This document shows, one piece after another, positions 1-6,702 of a DNA stretch of 8,359 bases (its first letter is position 1; every line of letters starts with the position of its first letter). Below the pieces are notes generated by a model. It was not told the DNA's origin. It did not search any database and saw nothing but the letters and a program-made list of their open reading frames with translations. The DNA is from Nocardioides sp. (GTDB lineage Bacteria; Actinomycetota; Actinomycetes; Propionibacteriales; Nocardioidaceae), in the NCBI GenBank assembly GCA_021731205.1, contig JAKFXV010000060.1:1-8359 (forward strand). The letters are read 5' to 3'. The translations under genes were made by a program, and so were the position numbers.

Positions 1-1
1 C

Positions 2-607
2 CAGGGGTACGCCGACTTCGTTCGCGGGCTCGATCCGGCGTACGCCGAGCAGGCGGCGATGATCACGGCCTGCACCCGGCTGTTGCGCGGTTCTGGCTAC
101 GTCGGCTTCGTGGGTACGCCGCCGGATCAGCCTCGGCACTCGGCCCTGGCGGCGCCGTACGCCCACGTGACGGCGCCGCTGCGGCGGCTGGTGGATCGGT
201 GTGCCGGCGAGATCTGTGTGGCGATCAGTGCCGGGCGACCGGTTCCGGCCTGGGTGCTGGCGGAGCTGCCGGGTCTGCCGGAAGTGATGCGCGAGTCCGG
301 CCGCCGCGCCAACGCCTACGAACGGGCGGTGATCGACCTGGTCGAGGCCGAGGTGCTCCGGGATCGGATCGGGCAGGAGTTCGCTGCGGTGGTTCTCGCC
401 GTGGAGGATCGTGACGAGCGACGCGGAACCGTCATGGTGCGCGACCCGGCGATCGAGGCTCCTGTGGTCGGGACGGCGGCACTGCCGTTGGGCGCCGATG
501 TCGTCGTACGCCTCAGTCGTGCCGATCTTGAGGCGCGCCGCGTGGGATTCGAGCTCGTCTCCGTCAGCGCCGGGTCATCAGCCGAGGCAATGCCCGGAGC
601 CCGCTGA
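2..607 (+). CDS. RNB-domain exoribonuclease (RNase II/R family), C-terminal part, 5' truncated by window
   Basis: This is a 3'-to-5' exoribonuclease of the RNase II/R family that degrades single-stranded RNA in the cytoplasm. Only the last 201 residues are in the window, and the reading frame is open from base 2. The key signature is APYAHVTAPLRRLVDR at partial residues 51-66, which matches the family motif Y-x-H-F-T-S-P-[IL]-R-R-x-x-D near the end of the RNB catalytic domain. The arginine pair includes the position equivalent to the catalytic Arg of RNase II. The catalytic Asp cluster lies upstream and is not visible. After a helical stretch (about 80-115), the tail (about 118-195) is rich in short beta-like segments and is probably an OB/S1-like RNA-binding fold. 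The gene converges with the small membrane-protein gene on the other strand and overlaps it by 44 bp. The family call is firm. RNase II versus RNase R, or an actinobacterial short RNB protein, cannot be decided from this fragment. Confidence 0.86.
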   Translation, partial: QGYADFVRGLDPAYAEQAAMITACTRLLRGSGYVGFVGTPPDQPRHSALAAPYAHVTAPLRRLVDRCAGEICVAISAGRPVPAWVLAELPGLPEVMRESGRRANAYERAVIDLVEAEVLRDRIGQEFAAVVLAVEDRDERRGTVMVRDPAIEAPVVGTAALPLGADVVVRLSRADLEARRVGFELVSVSAGSSAEAMPGAR

Positions 608-917
608 ACCCGCACAGGCCTGCCGCAATCAGCAGCGGGAGCCCGATGCTGAAGATCCCGACGGTGCCCAGGATCGCCCAGATGATCGTGGCCATCCAGA
701 GCGCCGTGAGTTTGCCCCGCATCTCGCGTAGGCCGTACGCCGCGCACGCCGCGCCGAGCAGTGCCATCTGGAGAAACCACCCCGCTGGTCGATCGCCTTC
801 GCGGGCGATCAGCACGAGGTAGAGGCACAACGTGGCTGCGACGATGAGCAGGGCCGCCAGGACCGGCTTGTCCAGTCCGGCATCGGGGCCAGAAGTGGGG
901 GCGTCGTGATCGGTCAC
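564..917 (-). CDS. Small predicted integral membrane protein (117 aa)
   Basis: I do not recognise a family. The protein has a short polar N-terminus (residues 1-16, rich in Asp, Pro and Gly). This is followed by hydrophobic segments at about 18-38, 45-63, 70-87 and 88-105, then a basic tail ending RLMTRR, so three or four membrane spans are likely. I chose the GTG at 917 because the frame further upstream runs into the RNase P RNA. It is preceded only by a weak purine-rich stretch (GACGAG), so the start is uncertain. It is on the same strand as rnpB, about 50 bp beyond the RNA's 3' end, and may depend on read-through from it or on its own promoter in the gap. The stop lies inside the last codons of the convergent RNB gene. 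Hydrophobic periodicity makes a real gene more likely than a shadow. No enzymatic motif is visible. Confidence 0.62.
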   Translation of the reverse strand: MTDHDAPTSGPDAGLDKPVLAALLIVAATLCLYLVLIAREGDRPAGWFLQMALLGAACAAYGLREMRGKLTALWMATIIWAILGTVGIFSIGLPLLIAAGLCGFSGLRALPRLMTRR

Positions 918-926
918 CTCGTCAGT

Positions 927-959
927 CCACCCGCGGGGATGCCGAAAGGCAAGGGGTGG
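927..959 (-). terminator. Candidate hairpin after rnpB
   Basis: On the minus strand this stretch can fold with an outer CCACCC/GGGTGG pairing (954-959 with 927-932) and an inner TGCC-TTTC-GGCA hairpin (940-951). It lies between the RNase P RNA 3' end and the GTG start of the small membrane protein, where processing or termination of the RNA would be expected. There is no U-tract, so it is not a classical intrinsic terminator. It could equally be a processing barrier or a leader structure for the downstream gene. Confidence 0.28.
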
Positions 960-969
960 AGGAGTCTCG

Positions 970-1402
970 GTTGCGGATGAGCTGGCTCGTAGGCCGGGTT
1001 CTGTTCGCCGGTCCACCTCACGATGAACCGGTTGGCGACCATCCATCTAGGACGACCGTTGCCGGCCGCCTCAGGCGGTCTACCCGTGAGCTCGGGCGGG
1101 CCGCCCTCAAACACTCACGCACCGGGTCCTCGCGGACCCGGCTTCTTGACCTTGCTCCGGGTGGGGTTTACCGAGCCGCACCGGTCGCCCGGCGCGCTGG
1201 TGGTCTCTTGCACCACCGTTTCACCCTTGCCGCCCGCGTCTCGGGTTGCCCGTCGACTCAGGTGGCGGTCTGTTCTCTGTGGCACTGTCCCGCGGGTTAC
1301 CCCGGGTGGGTGTTACCCACCACCGTGCCCTGTGGAGCCCGGACCTTCCTCGGCGTACTCACGCGGAGTACGACGCGGTCGCCCGGCCAGCTCATCCGCA
1401 TC
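970..1402 (-). ncRNA. rnpB: RNase P RNA (type A), catalytic subunit of ribonuclease P
   Basis: This is the ribozyme that removes 5' leaders from pre-tRNA, working with the RnpA protein. The ends are defined by a perfect 13-bp P1 helix on the minus strand: GCGGATGAGCTGG (1387-1399) pairs with CCAGCTCATCCGC (973-985), with one more U-A pair outside. The universal core is present. It includes GAGGAAGGTCCGGGCTCC at 1334-1351 (CR-I, P4 5' side), the ACAGAGAACAGACCGCC-like CR-II/III block at about 1263-1282, and GGCAAGGGTGAAACGGTGG at 1213-1231. The GGTAAA segment of the L15 loop that pairs with the tRNA CCA end is at 1167-1172, and GAACAGAACCCGGCC lies around 993-1007 (CR-V, P4 3' side). The G in GGAAGG, where enterobacteria have A, is the usual actinobacterial form. 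Length is about 430 nt, normal for type A. The exact 5' and 3' ends are estimates within a few bases. Confidence 0.96.
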
Positions 1403-1406
1403 CGGA

Positions 1407-1435
1407 AGCCTACGCCCACGTGACCCGGCGTGAAA
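1407..1435 (-). promoter_or_regulatory. Candidate rnpB promoter
   Basis: A TAGGCT hexamer on the minus strand (1407-1412) sits about 5-7 bases before the purines at 1401-1403 that precede the P1 helix of the RNase P RNA. This is where a -10 box should be. Seventeen bases further upstream is TTTCAC (1430-1435), a poor -35 that lies entirely within the first copy of the 31-bp periodic repeat. The -10 position is plausible. The -35 is weak, which would fit an activator-dependent or extended recognition mode, but that is inference. Confidence 0.38.
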
Positions 1436-1625
1436 TCACACAAACTCGCGGTGACCCGGCGTGAAATCACGCGCACATCGAGTGACCCGGCGTGAAGTCA
1501 CGCGGCAGCGCGGTGACCCGGCGTGAAATCACGCGGCAGCGCGGTGATTTCGAGACGGGTGAGCGATGAACGCCGTGTTTTCGCGACGGGTCGGCGAGGG
1601 GTGTGGTGATTTCACCCCGGGTGCG
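1420..1625. repeat. Seven-unit repeat array with an exact 31-bp period
   Basis: A 20-bp unit, GTGACCCGGCGTGAAATCAC, starts at 1420, 1451, 1482 and 1513. The third copy has one change (AAATCAC to AAGTCAC) and the other three are identical. The units are separated by 11-bp spacers that differ for copies 1 to 3, while the spacers after copies 3 and 4 are identical (GCGGCAGCGCG). The 31-bp register then continues at 1544, 1575 and 1606, where the unit appears in the opposite orientation (starting GTGATTTC or GTGTTTTC), matching the reverse complement at about 15, 15 and 16 of 20 positions. Each good copy has GTGA/TCAC arms. The last copy covers the stop codon of map, and the first covers the -35 region of rnpB. 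Thirty-one bp is close to three helical turns, so the units would face the same side of the DNA. This stretch holds no gene. Its function is unknown. Confidence 0.9.
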
Positions 1626-2475
1626 TGAGCACTTCCGCGCCGTCGGCGGTGACGAGCAGGGTGTGCTCGAACTGGGCGCTTCGCCGCAGGTCGCGGGTCA
1701 CGACGGTCCATTGGTCGTCCCACATCCGCCACTCGTGGGTGCCGAGGTTGAGCATCGGCTCGATCGTGAAGGTCATGCCGGGCAGGATCGCCTCGTCGTA
1801 CATCGGCTCGTCGTAGTGCGGGATCACGAGGCCGCTGTGGAAGGCCGTGCCGATGCCGTGGCCGGTGAAGTCCCGGACCACGCCATAGCCGAAACGCTTG
1901 GCGTACGACTCGATCACCCGTCCGATCACGCTGATCGTGCGCCCGGGCCGCACCGCCCGGATCGCGCGATCCAGCGCCTCCCTCGTGCGCTCGACCAACA
2001 ACCGAGACTCCTCATCGACGTTCCCGGCGAGGAAGGTCGCGTTGGTGTCGCCGTGCACCCCGCCGATGAACGCCGTGACATCGATGTTGACGATGTCGCC
2101 GTCCTCGATCACCCGGGTGTCCGGGATCCCGTGGCAGATCACCTCGTTGACGCTGGTGCACAGGGACTTCGGGAAGCCCCGATACCCGAGGGTCGAGGGG
2201 TAGGCGTTGTGGTCGCACAAGAACTCATGGCCGATCCGGTCCAACTCGTCGGTCGTGACCCCCGGACGGATGTGTGATCCCACGAGCTCGCGCGCCTGCG
2301 CGGCCAACCGTCCCGCGATACGCATCTTCTCGATGGTCTCCGCGTCCTTCACCTCGCTGCCGGTGAACTTCGCCGGAGCCGGCCGGTCGACGTACTCCGG
2401 CCGTTCGATGTGAGCCGGCACCGAACGACGCGGCGTCACCGTGCCGGGGCTCACCGAAGCCGTCGTCACACTCAT
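1612..2475 (-). CDS. map: Methionine aminopeptidase, type I
   Basis: This cytosolic metalloprotease removes the initiator methionine from nascent proteins once the formyl group is gone. The 287-residue protein has the full pita-bread fold set of ligands: Asp132 (NIDVTAF), Asp143 ([10 protein letters not shown]), His206 (GHGIGTAFH), Glu239 (TIEPML) and Glu270 (QFEHTLLVT). It also has the substrate-contacting His115 (CHGIPD) and His213. The N-terminus carries a roughly 40-residue extension before the catalytic domain. It includes a Pro-rich segment (residues 13-35, with PEYVDRP) like that of the longer actinobacterial MetAPs, which supports the ATG at 2475. A Shine-Dalgarno AGGA lies 8 bases before it. 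Its start is 21 bp after the stop of the sugar dehydrogenase gene, so cotranscription is likely. Its stop falls inside the last unit of the 31-bp array. The identification is very firm. Actinobacteria often have two map genes, and which paralogue this is cannot be settled here. Confidence 0.96.
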   Translation of the reverse strand: MSVTTASVSPGTVTPRRSVPAHIERPEYVDRPAPAKFTGSEVKDAETIEKMRIAGRLAAQARELVGSHIRPGVTTDELDRIGHEFLCDHNAYPSTLGYRGFPKSLCTSVNEVICHGIPDTRVIEDGDIVNIDVTAFIGGVHGDTNATFLAGNVDEESRLLVERTREALDRAIRAVRPGRTISVIGRVIESYAKRFGYGVVRDFTGHGIGTAFHSGLVIPHYDEPMYDEAILPGMTFTIEPMLNLGTHEWRMWDDQWTVVTRDLRRSAQFEHTLLVTADGAEVLTHPG

Positions 2476-2483
2476 GGCCAGAA

Positions 2484-2487
2484 TCCT
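2484..2487 (-). promoter_or_regulatory. Ribosome binding site of map
   Basis: AGGA on the minus strand lies 8 bases before the map ATG, in the 21-bp gap after the upstream stop codon. It fixes the long start of map. Confidence 0.6.
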
Positions 2488-2496
2488 AGAAGCCGA

Positions 2497-3648
2497 CTAG
2501 AGCGCTGATACGCGCAGCACCGAGTCGTTGGTGCCGTTGGAGGTCGTGACCAGTAGGTCGCCGTTGTCGAGGAGGGTGACCGAACGCAGTCGTCCGTAGC
2601 TGCGCAAGGCCGCCGGAGTGCGCGTCCACTTCAGCTTTCCGCGCTTGGTGAACTTCATGAACACCACACGCTGGCCCGCCAGGGCGGCAACCGCCAGGGT
2701 GCCTTCGAGCTTGCCCCAGGCGACTCCGTCGATGAACGTCGCTCCGGAGGTCGCGATCGTGGGTACGCCGGATCGCCATCTGGCCCGGAACTGCTTGCCC
2801 GGGAGTGATTGGTCGGTCATCGGGCGCGACTCGTTGTAGCCGGGGATCGGGTTCCAGCCGAAGTTGCGCCCGGCCTTGAGTCGGTTGACCTCGTCGTTGC
2901 GGTCGGGTCCATGCTCGGCCGACCACAACGACCCGTTCGCGCGCTGAGCCAAACCCTGCACGTTGCGGTGGCCGTAGGTGTAGATCAAACGGGTGCGTCG
3001 GGCGTCGGCGTTGATCCAGGGATTGGTCGGCCACGGCTTGGCTGTGCGCGGATCCAGACGCAGCACCTTGCCGCCGAGCGAAGTCCGGCTCTGTGGGTTG
3101 GTTCCGACCGCCGCATCGCCCGTGCCGACGAGCAACGCTCCGTTGTCGGTCAGCAGCAATCGGCAGCCCCCGTGCCGGCCGCTGGTGGCCGGCATGTTCT
3201 TGACCAGCCAGGCAGAGCGGGTCACCTTGGTGAAGGCTGGATCGAAGCGCCAGGACCCCACGCGGACGTCGTGCGCGCCGGACTTCTTCGTGAAGCCCTG
3301 GCACAGGAAGAATCGGCGGTTGAACTCGAACTCCTGGTCCAAGGCGATCGACATCAGTCCGGTCTCACCGGAGACCCAGACCTTGTCACTCGGGAAGTCC
3401 ACAGTGCTCAGGCTCCCGCCGTCGGCGATCAGCAAGCGGGCACTGTCACGTTCGGTGATCAGCAGGCGGCCCCCGCCGATCGGTTGCACGTCCCAGGGAT
3501 TGCTCAGCCCACTGACTTCGGTGGTCACGGTCAAGGTGGGCAAAGCCCTGGGCAGGTCGTCGCCGCGGGCTGCGGGTTGAGCGCTCACGGCAGGCGTCGA
3601 GAGGACGAGAGCGGAGATGGTCAGCAGGGAGGTGAGCGTGGGGCGCAT
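2497..3648 (-). CDS. Secreted PQQ-dependent sugar dehydrogenase family protein (GSDH fold)
   Basis: This is a soluble aldose/glucose dehydrogenase-like six-bladed beta-propeller, expected to oxidise sugars with pyrroloquinoline quinone outside the membrane. The 383-residue protein begins with a Sec-type signal peptide (hydrophobic 8-18, AVSA-Q cleavage after residue 23). It has no twin Arg and no lipobox Cys. Family motifs follow in order: LSNPWDV (48-54), ITERDSARLL (64-73), GETGLMSIALDQEF (94-107), RHGGCRLLLTDNGALLVGTGD region (158-178, with His159 at the catalytic-base position), LGGKVLRLDP (191-200), YGHRNVQGLA (225-234), EHGPDRNDEVN (245-255) with GRNFGWN (260-266), and RLRSVTLLDNGDLLVTTSN (353-371). 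Length is normal and nothing looks broken. The gene sits 39 bp after panB and 21 bp before map, but its substrate has no evident link to either. No PQQ biosynthesis gene is in the window, and some members of this fold do not use PQQ, so the substrate and cofactor are inferred from family only. Only a weak GTGG precedes the ATG. Confidence 0.88.
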   Translation of the reverse strand: MRPTLTSLLTISALVLSTPAVSAQPAARGDDLPRALPTLTVTTEVSGLSNPWDVQPIGGGRLLITERDSARLLIADGGSLSTVDFPSDKVWVSGETGLMSIALDQEFEFNRRFFLCQGFTKKSGAHDVRVGSWRFDPAFTKVTRSAWLVKNMPATSGRHGGCRLLLTDNGALLVGTGDAAVGTNPQSRTSLGGKVLRLDPRTAKPWPTNPWINADARRTRLIYTYGHRNVQGLAQRANGSLWSAEHGPDRNDEVNRLKAGRNFGWNPIPGYNESRPMTDQSLPGKQFRARWRSGVPTIATSGATFIDGVAWGKLEGTLAVAALAGQRVVFMKFTKRGKLKWTRTPAALRSYGRLRSVTLLDNGDLLVTTSNGTNDSVLRVSAL

Positions 3649-3687
3649 TCGGCCACGCTATGCCAGGTCGGCCCAGGAGGCGAACAG

Positions 3688-4536
3688 TCAGAAGGTGTGT
3701 TCCGGTCCGGGGAACGCGCCGCTGCGGACCTCGTCGGCGTAGGTGCGGGCGGCGTCGAGCAGCACGCCGTGCACGTCGGCATACTGCTTGACGAAGCGTG
3801 CGAGGCGGTCGGTTCGCCAGCCGAAAGCGTCCTGCCAGACCAGCACCTGCGCATCGCAGTGCACCCCGGCACCGATGCCGATGGTGGGAATCCGGAGGGC
3901 CGCCGTCACCTTTTCCGCCACCTCTCCTGGCACCATCTCCAAGACGATCGCAAAGGCTCCAGCTGCCTCCAGCGCCAGGGCTTCGTCGACCAGTCGCTGT
4001 CCGTCGGTGCCTCGCCCTTGGACCCGGTATCCGCCGAGTTGGTGCTCGGACTGAGGTGTGAACCCCACGTGAGCCATCACCGGGATGCCCGTGTCGGTGA
4101 GCAACCGCACCTGTGGGGTCATGGCGTGGCCGCCCTCGAGCTTCACGGCGTGGGCCCCGGCCTCCTTCATGAACCGCGCGGCGCTGTGGAAGGCCTGCTC
4201 GGGGGAGGCCTGATAGGTCCCGAACGGCAGATCGGCCACGACCAGCGCACGGCGAACGCTGCGCGCCACCGCACGAGTCAGCGGGATCAGCTCGTCCAAG
4301 GTGACGGGGAGTGAGTTCTGGTTGGCGAGCACGTTGTTGGACGCGCTGTCACCGACCAGCAGCACCTCGATGCCCGCTTCGTCGAAGGTCTGCGCGGCGA
4401 ACTGCTCGTACGCAGTGAGTACGGCGAACCGTTCGCCGCGTTGCTTCAACTCGCGCAGGTGCGGGGTCCTGATGCGCTTGAGCGTCGGGGCCAGTGGCTC
4501 CGGCGGGGACGCAGCGGATGGGGATTGCTCGCTCAT
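3688..4536 (-). CDS. panB: 3-methyl-2-oxobutanoate hydroxymethyltransferase (ketopantoate synthase)
   Basis: PanB transfers a hydroxymethyl group from 5,10-methylene-tetrahydrofolate to 2-oxoisovalerate, giving ketopantoate, the first committed step to pantothenate and CoA. The enzyme is cytosolic and a TIM barrel. The 282-residue protein shows the family landmarks. These are LTAYEQFAAQTFDEAGI (40-56), VGDSASNNVL (61-70, metal ligand Asp63), ADLPFGTY (101-108, Asp102) and AVKLEGG (130-136, Lys132 and Glu134). They continue with HVGFTPQS (156-163), IVLEMVP (197-203, the general-base Glu200), TIGIGAG (218-224) and QDAFGW (235-240). The GDSASNNV form resembles the actinobacterial GDSAANVV rather than the enterobacterial GDSLGMVV. 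Residues 1-19 are a flexible Pro/Ser-rich extension. No clear Shine-Dalgarno precedes the ATG. The gene is first in the minus-strand run with the sugar dehydrogenase and map, and is divergent from nadE. The other pantothenate genes (panC, panD, panE) are not in the window. Confidence 0.96.
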   Translation of the reverse strand: MSEQSPSAASPPEPLAPTLKRIRTPHLRELKQRGERFAVLTAYEQFAAQTFDEAGIEVLLVGDSASNNVLANQNSLPVTLDELIPLTRAVARSVRRALVVADLPFGTYQASPEQAFHSAARFMKEAGAHAVKLEGGHAMTPQVRLLTDTGIPVMAHVGFTPQSEHQLGGYRVQGRGTDGQRLVDEALALEAAGAFAIVLEMVPGEVAEKVTAALRIPTIGIGAGVHCDAQVLVWQDAFGWRTDRLARFVKQYADVHGVLLDAARTYADEVRSGAFPGPEHTF

Positions 4537-4617
4537 GGTGGCACCAGGCTAGTGGCGCGCGACGCGATCGGCTCGGTATCGGGCGTACCAAGACGGCCGG
4601 GGTGAGAGAATCGGAGC
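4537..4617. promoter_or_regulatory. Divergent promoter region of panB and nadE, possibly leaderless on both sides
   Basis: These 81 bp must hold the start signals for both runs. On the plus strand GAGAAT (4606-4611) ends seven bases before the nadE GTG, the spacing expected of a -10 box whose transcript starts at or next to the start codon. On the minus strand TAGCCT (4546-4551) lies nine bases before the panB ATG. Neither start has a usable Shine-Dalgarno: the GGAG before nadE is only one base from the GTG. No -35 box is convincing on either side, and the region is too short for a riboswitch leader. The boxes are suggestions. Confidence 0.38.
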
Positions 4618-6684
4618 GTGGACTTCTACTCGGCGTACGCCCAGGGATTTGCGCGGGTTGCCGCCGGCACGATCCCCGTCGCCATCGCCGACCCCGCCGC
4701 CAACGCGGCGACGATCCTGGCTCAAGCCCAGACCTTGCACGAACAGGGAGTCGCCGTCGCGGTGTTCCCTGAGTTGTCCTTGTGCGGCTACGCCGTCGAC
4801 GACCTGCTGATGCAGGACACCTTGCTCGAGTCCGTTCAACAGGGGCTCGCGAGGATCGTCACAGGATCGACCGACCTGCTCCCGGTGCTGGTCGTGGGGG
4901 CGCCGCTGCTGCAAGGGACTCGGCTGCTCAACTGCGCGGTCGTCATCCATCGTGGCGAGGTGCTCGGCGTCGCGCCCAAGTCGTATCTCCCCAACTACCA
5001 GGAGTTCTACGAACGCCGCCACTTCGCGCCGGGGGACGACCGGCGCTGGGCGTCGATCACGATCGGCGTCGGGCCCGATGACCTGCGCGAGGTGCCGTTC
5101 GGCCCAGACCTGATCTTCCGCGCCGAGGACGTGCCCGGACTCAGCCTGTTCGTGGAAGTGTGCGAGGACCTGTGGGTGCCCATCCCGCCGAGTGCCGAGG
5201 CCGCGCTGGCCGGGGCCACGGTGCTGGCGAACTTGTCAGGGAGCCCGATCACCGTCTCGCGCGCCGAAGATCGCCGCTTGCTGGTGCGTTCGGCCAGCGC
5301 CCGTTGCAACGCCGCCTACCTGTACGCCGCCGCGGGGCCGGGGGAGTCGACCACCGATCTGTCCTGGGACGGGCAGACCATGATCTACGAGTGCGGTGAC
5401 CTCCTCGCCGAGACCGAGCGCTTTCCCGAGACGGCTCAATGGAGCATCAGCGATGTCGACCTCGACCGGCTGCGTCAGGAGCGGTTGCGACAGGGCACCT
5501 TCGACGACAATCGACGCACCCACGCAGACCGGGTGCAGGCGTTCCGGACCGTGGAGTTCGAGGTGCGGCCCCCGACCGGTGACATCGGCCTGCGCCGGGC
5601 GGTCGACCGGTTCCCTTTCGTCCCTGACGACCCGCAACGGCTGGCCCAGGACTGCTACGAGGCCTACAACATCCAGGTCTCCGGCCTCGAACAGCGGCTG
5701 CGTGCCATCGGGGGTGTGATCGGGGATCCGTTGGCCGTGATCGGCGTCTCCGGGGGACTGGACTCCACGCACGCGCTGATCGTCGCGGCCAAGGCGATGG
5801 ACCGCCTGGGGCGGCCGCGCAGCGACGTCCATGCGTTCACGATGCCCGGTTTCGCCACCAGCGAGCAGACCAAGTCGCGGGCCACCCGATTGGCGAAGTC
5901 CCTAGGCGTGACGTTCGAGGAACTGGACATCCGGCCCGCGGCCCGGCAGCTGCTGCGCGATCTCGGGCATCCGGCCGCCGACGGCGAACCCGTCTACGAC
6001 GTGACCTACGAGAACGTGCAGGCCGGGTTGCGCACCGACTACCTGTTCCGGCTGGCCAACCACCGGGGCGGCATCGTGGTCGGCACCGGCGACCTCTCGG
6101 AGCTCGCGCTGGGATGGTGCACCTACGGCGTCGGCGACCAGATGGCCCACTACAACGTCAACGCCGGGGTGCCCAAGACGCTGATCCAGCACCTGATCCG
6201 GTGGGTGATCGACACCGAGCAGTTCGACGCCGCGGCCGGCGATGTGCTGGCCGAGATCCTGGGGCAGGAGATCACACCCGAACTGATCCCCGCCCGGGAC
6301 GGGGTCAAACCACAGGCGACCGAGGACACGGTCGGCCCGTACGCCTTGGCCGACTTTGCGCTCTTCCACGTGATCCGGCGCGGCTACCGGCCAAGCAAGA
6401 TCGCCTTCCTCGCCTGGCACGCGTGGCGGGACGCGTCTGCGGGATCCTGGCCGCCCGGGTTCCGGGAGGACCAACGCCAGGCGTACGACCTCGGCACCAT
6501 CAAGCATTGGCTCACCGGGTTTGCCCGTCGCTTCTTCGCCAACCAGTTCAAGCGCTCCGCACTCCCCAATGGCCCCAAGGTCGTCGCGGGTGGAACGATG
6601 AGCCCCCGCGGTGATTGGCGCATGCCGTCCGACGCGAGCGTGGCAGCCTGGCTCGCTGAGATCGAGCACATCCCGAACCAGTGA
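4618..6684 (+). CDS. nadE: Glutamine-dependent NAD+ synthetase
   Basis: NadE makes NAD+ from deamido-NAD+ (NaAD) and ATP, using ammonia released from glutamine and channelled to the synthetase site. It is a cytosolic homo-octamer in the well-studied mycobacterial enzyme. The 688-residue length fits the two-domain form. Residues about 12-300 are the nitrilase-type glutaminase, with the catalytic triad Glu52 (FPELSLCGY), Lys121 (PKSYLP) and Cys182 (EVCEDLW). Residues about 340-688 are the ATP-pyrophosphatase domain, with the P-loop SGGLDS (378-383), LPNGPKV (649-655) and conserved blocks [20 protein letters not shown] and [17 protein letters not shown]. The GTG at 4618 gives [16 protein letters not shown], which lines up with the known N-terminus MNFYSAYQHGFVRVAA of the M. 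tuberculosis enzyme, so this start is well supported. glnA follows after 18 bp, so the pair is almost surely cotranscribed. All key residues are present. Confidence 0.97.
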   Translation: MDFYSAYAQGFARVAAGTIPVAIADPAANAATILAQAQTLHEQGVAVAVFPELSLCGYAVDDLLMQDTLLESVQQGLARIVTGSTDLLPVLVVGAPLLQGTRLLNCAVVIHRGEVLGVAPKSYLPNYQEFYERRHFAPGDDRRWASITIGVGPDDLREVPFGPDLIFRAEDVPGLSLFVEVCEDLWVPIPPSAEAALAGATVLANLSGSPITVSRAEDRRLLVRSASARCNAAYLYAAAGPGESTTDLSWDGQTMIYECGDLLAETERFPETAQWSISDVDLDRLRQERLRQGTFDDNRRTHADRVQAFRTVEFEVRPPTGDIGLRRAVDRFPFVPDDPQRLAQDCYEAYNIQVSGLEQRLRAIGGVIGDPLAVIGVSGGLDSTHALIVAAKAMDRLGRPRSDVHAFTMPGFATSEQTKSRATRLAKSLGVTFEELDIRPAARQLLRDLGHPAADGEPVYDVTYENVQAGLRTDYLFRLANHRGGIVVGTGDLSELALGWCTYGVGDQMAHYNVNAGVPKTLIQHLIRWVIDTEQFDAAAGDVLAEILGQEITPELIPARDGVKPQATEDTVGPYALADFALFHVIRRGYRPSKIAFLAWHAWRDASAGSWPPGFREDQRQAYDLGTIKHWLTGFARRFFANQFKRSALPNGPKVVAGGTMSPRGDWRMPSDASVAAWLAEIEHIPNQ

Positions 6685-6690
6685 ATCGAA

Positions 6691-6699
6691 GAGAGTAGG
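6691..6699 (+). promoter_or_regulatory. Ribosome binding site region of glnA
   Basis: The 18-bp gap between the nadE stop and the glnA ATG is purine rich (GAGAGTAGG). GAGAG ends seven bases before the ATG and is the more likely Shine-Dalgarno. The AGG is only three bases away. No promoter or terminator fits in this gap. Confidence 0.42.
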
Positions 6700-6702
6700 C
6701 AG

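Noticed and set aside
918..1046. Longer start (ATG at 1046) for the small membrane protein
   Set aside because: The extra 43 residues would be encoded by the 3' part of the RNase P RNA and have no protein-like character. The GTG at 917 is a better start.
956..1464. Open frames of 61-155 codons on both strands over the RNase P RNA
   Set aside because: The region is fully explained by rnpB with its conserved core and P1 helix. The frames have no protein-like features.
1420..1532. Possible CRISPR array (regular short repeats with partly unique spacers)
   Set aside because: Spacers are only 11 bp, two are identical, there are just four good copies, the array continues in inverted orientation, and no cas genes are nearby.
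1533..1611. Intrinsic terminator for map
   Set aside because: No GC-rich stem followed by a T-run is seen on the minus strand after the map stop. The only symmetric elements belong to the 31-bp array.
1603..2277. A 224-codon plus-strand frame opposite map
   Set aside because: It is a shadow of map, which has all its metal ligands. The Val/Asp/His-rich composition is typical of antisense high-GC frames.
2809..4314. A 501-codon plus-strand frame antisense to the sugar dehydrogenase and panB
   Set aside because: Long antisense frames are common opposite high-GC coding sequence. Its composition is Gly/Arg/His/Gln-rich and unlike a folded family, and both sense genes are complete.
4537..4617. 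Riboswitch or attenuator ahead of nadE or panB
   Set aside because: Only 81 bp separate the two start codons and no stable aptamer-like fold is apparent.
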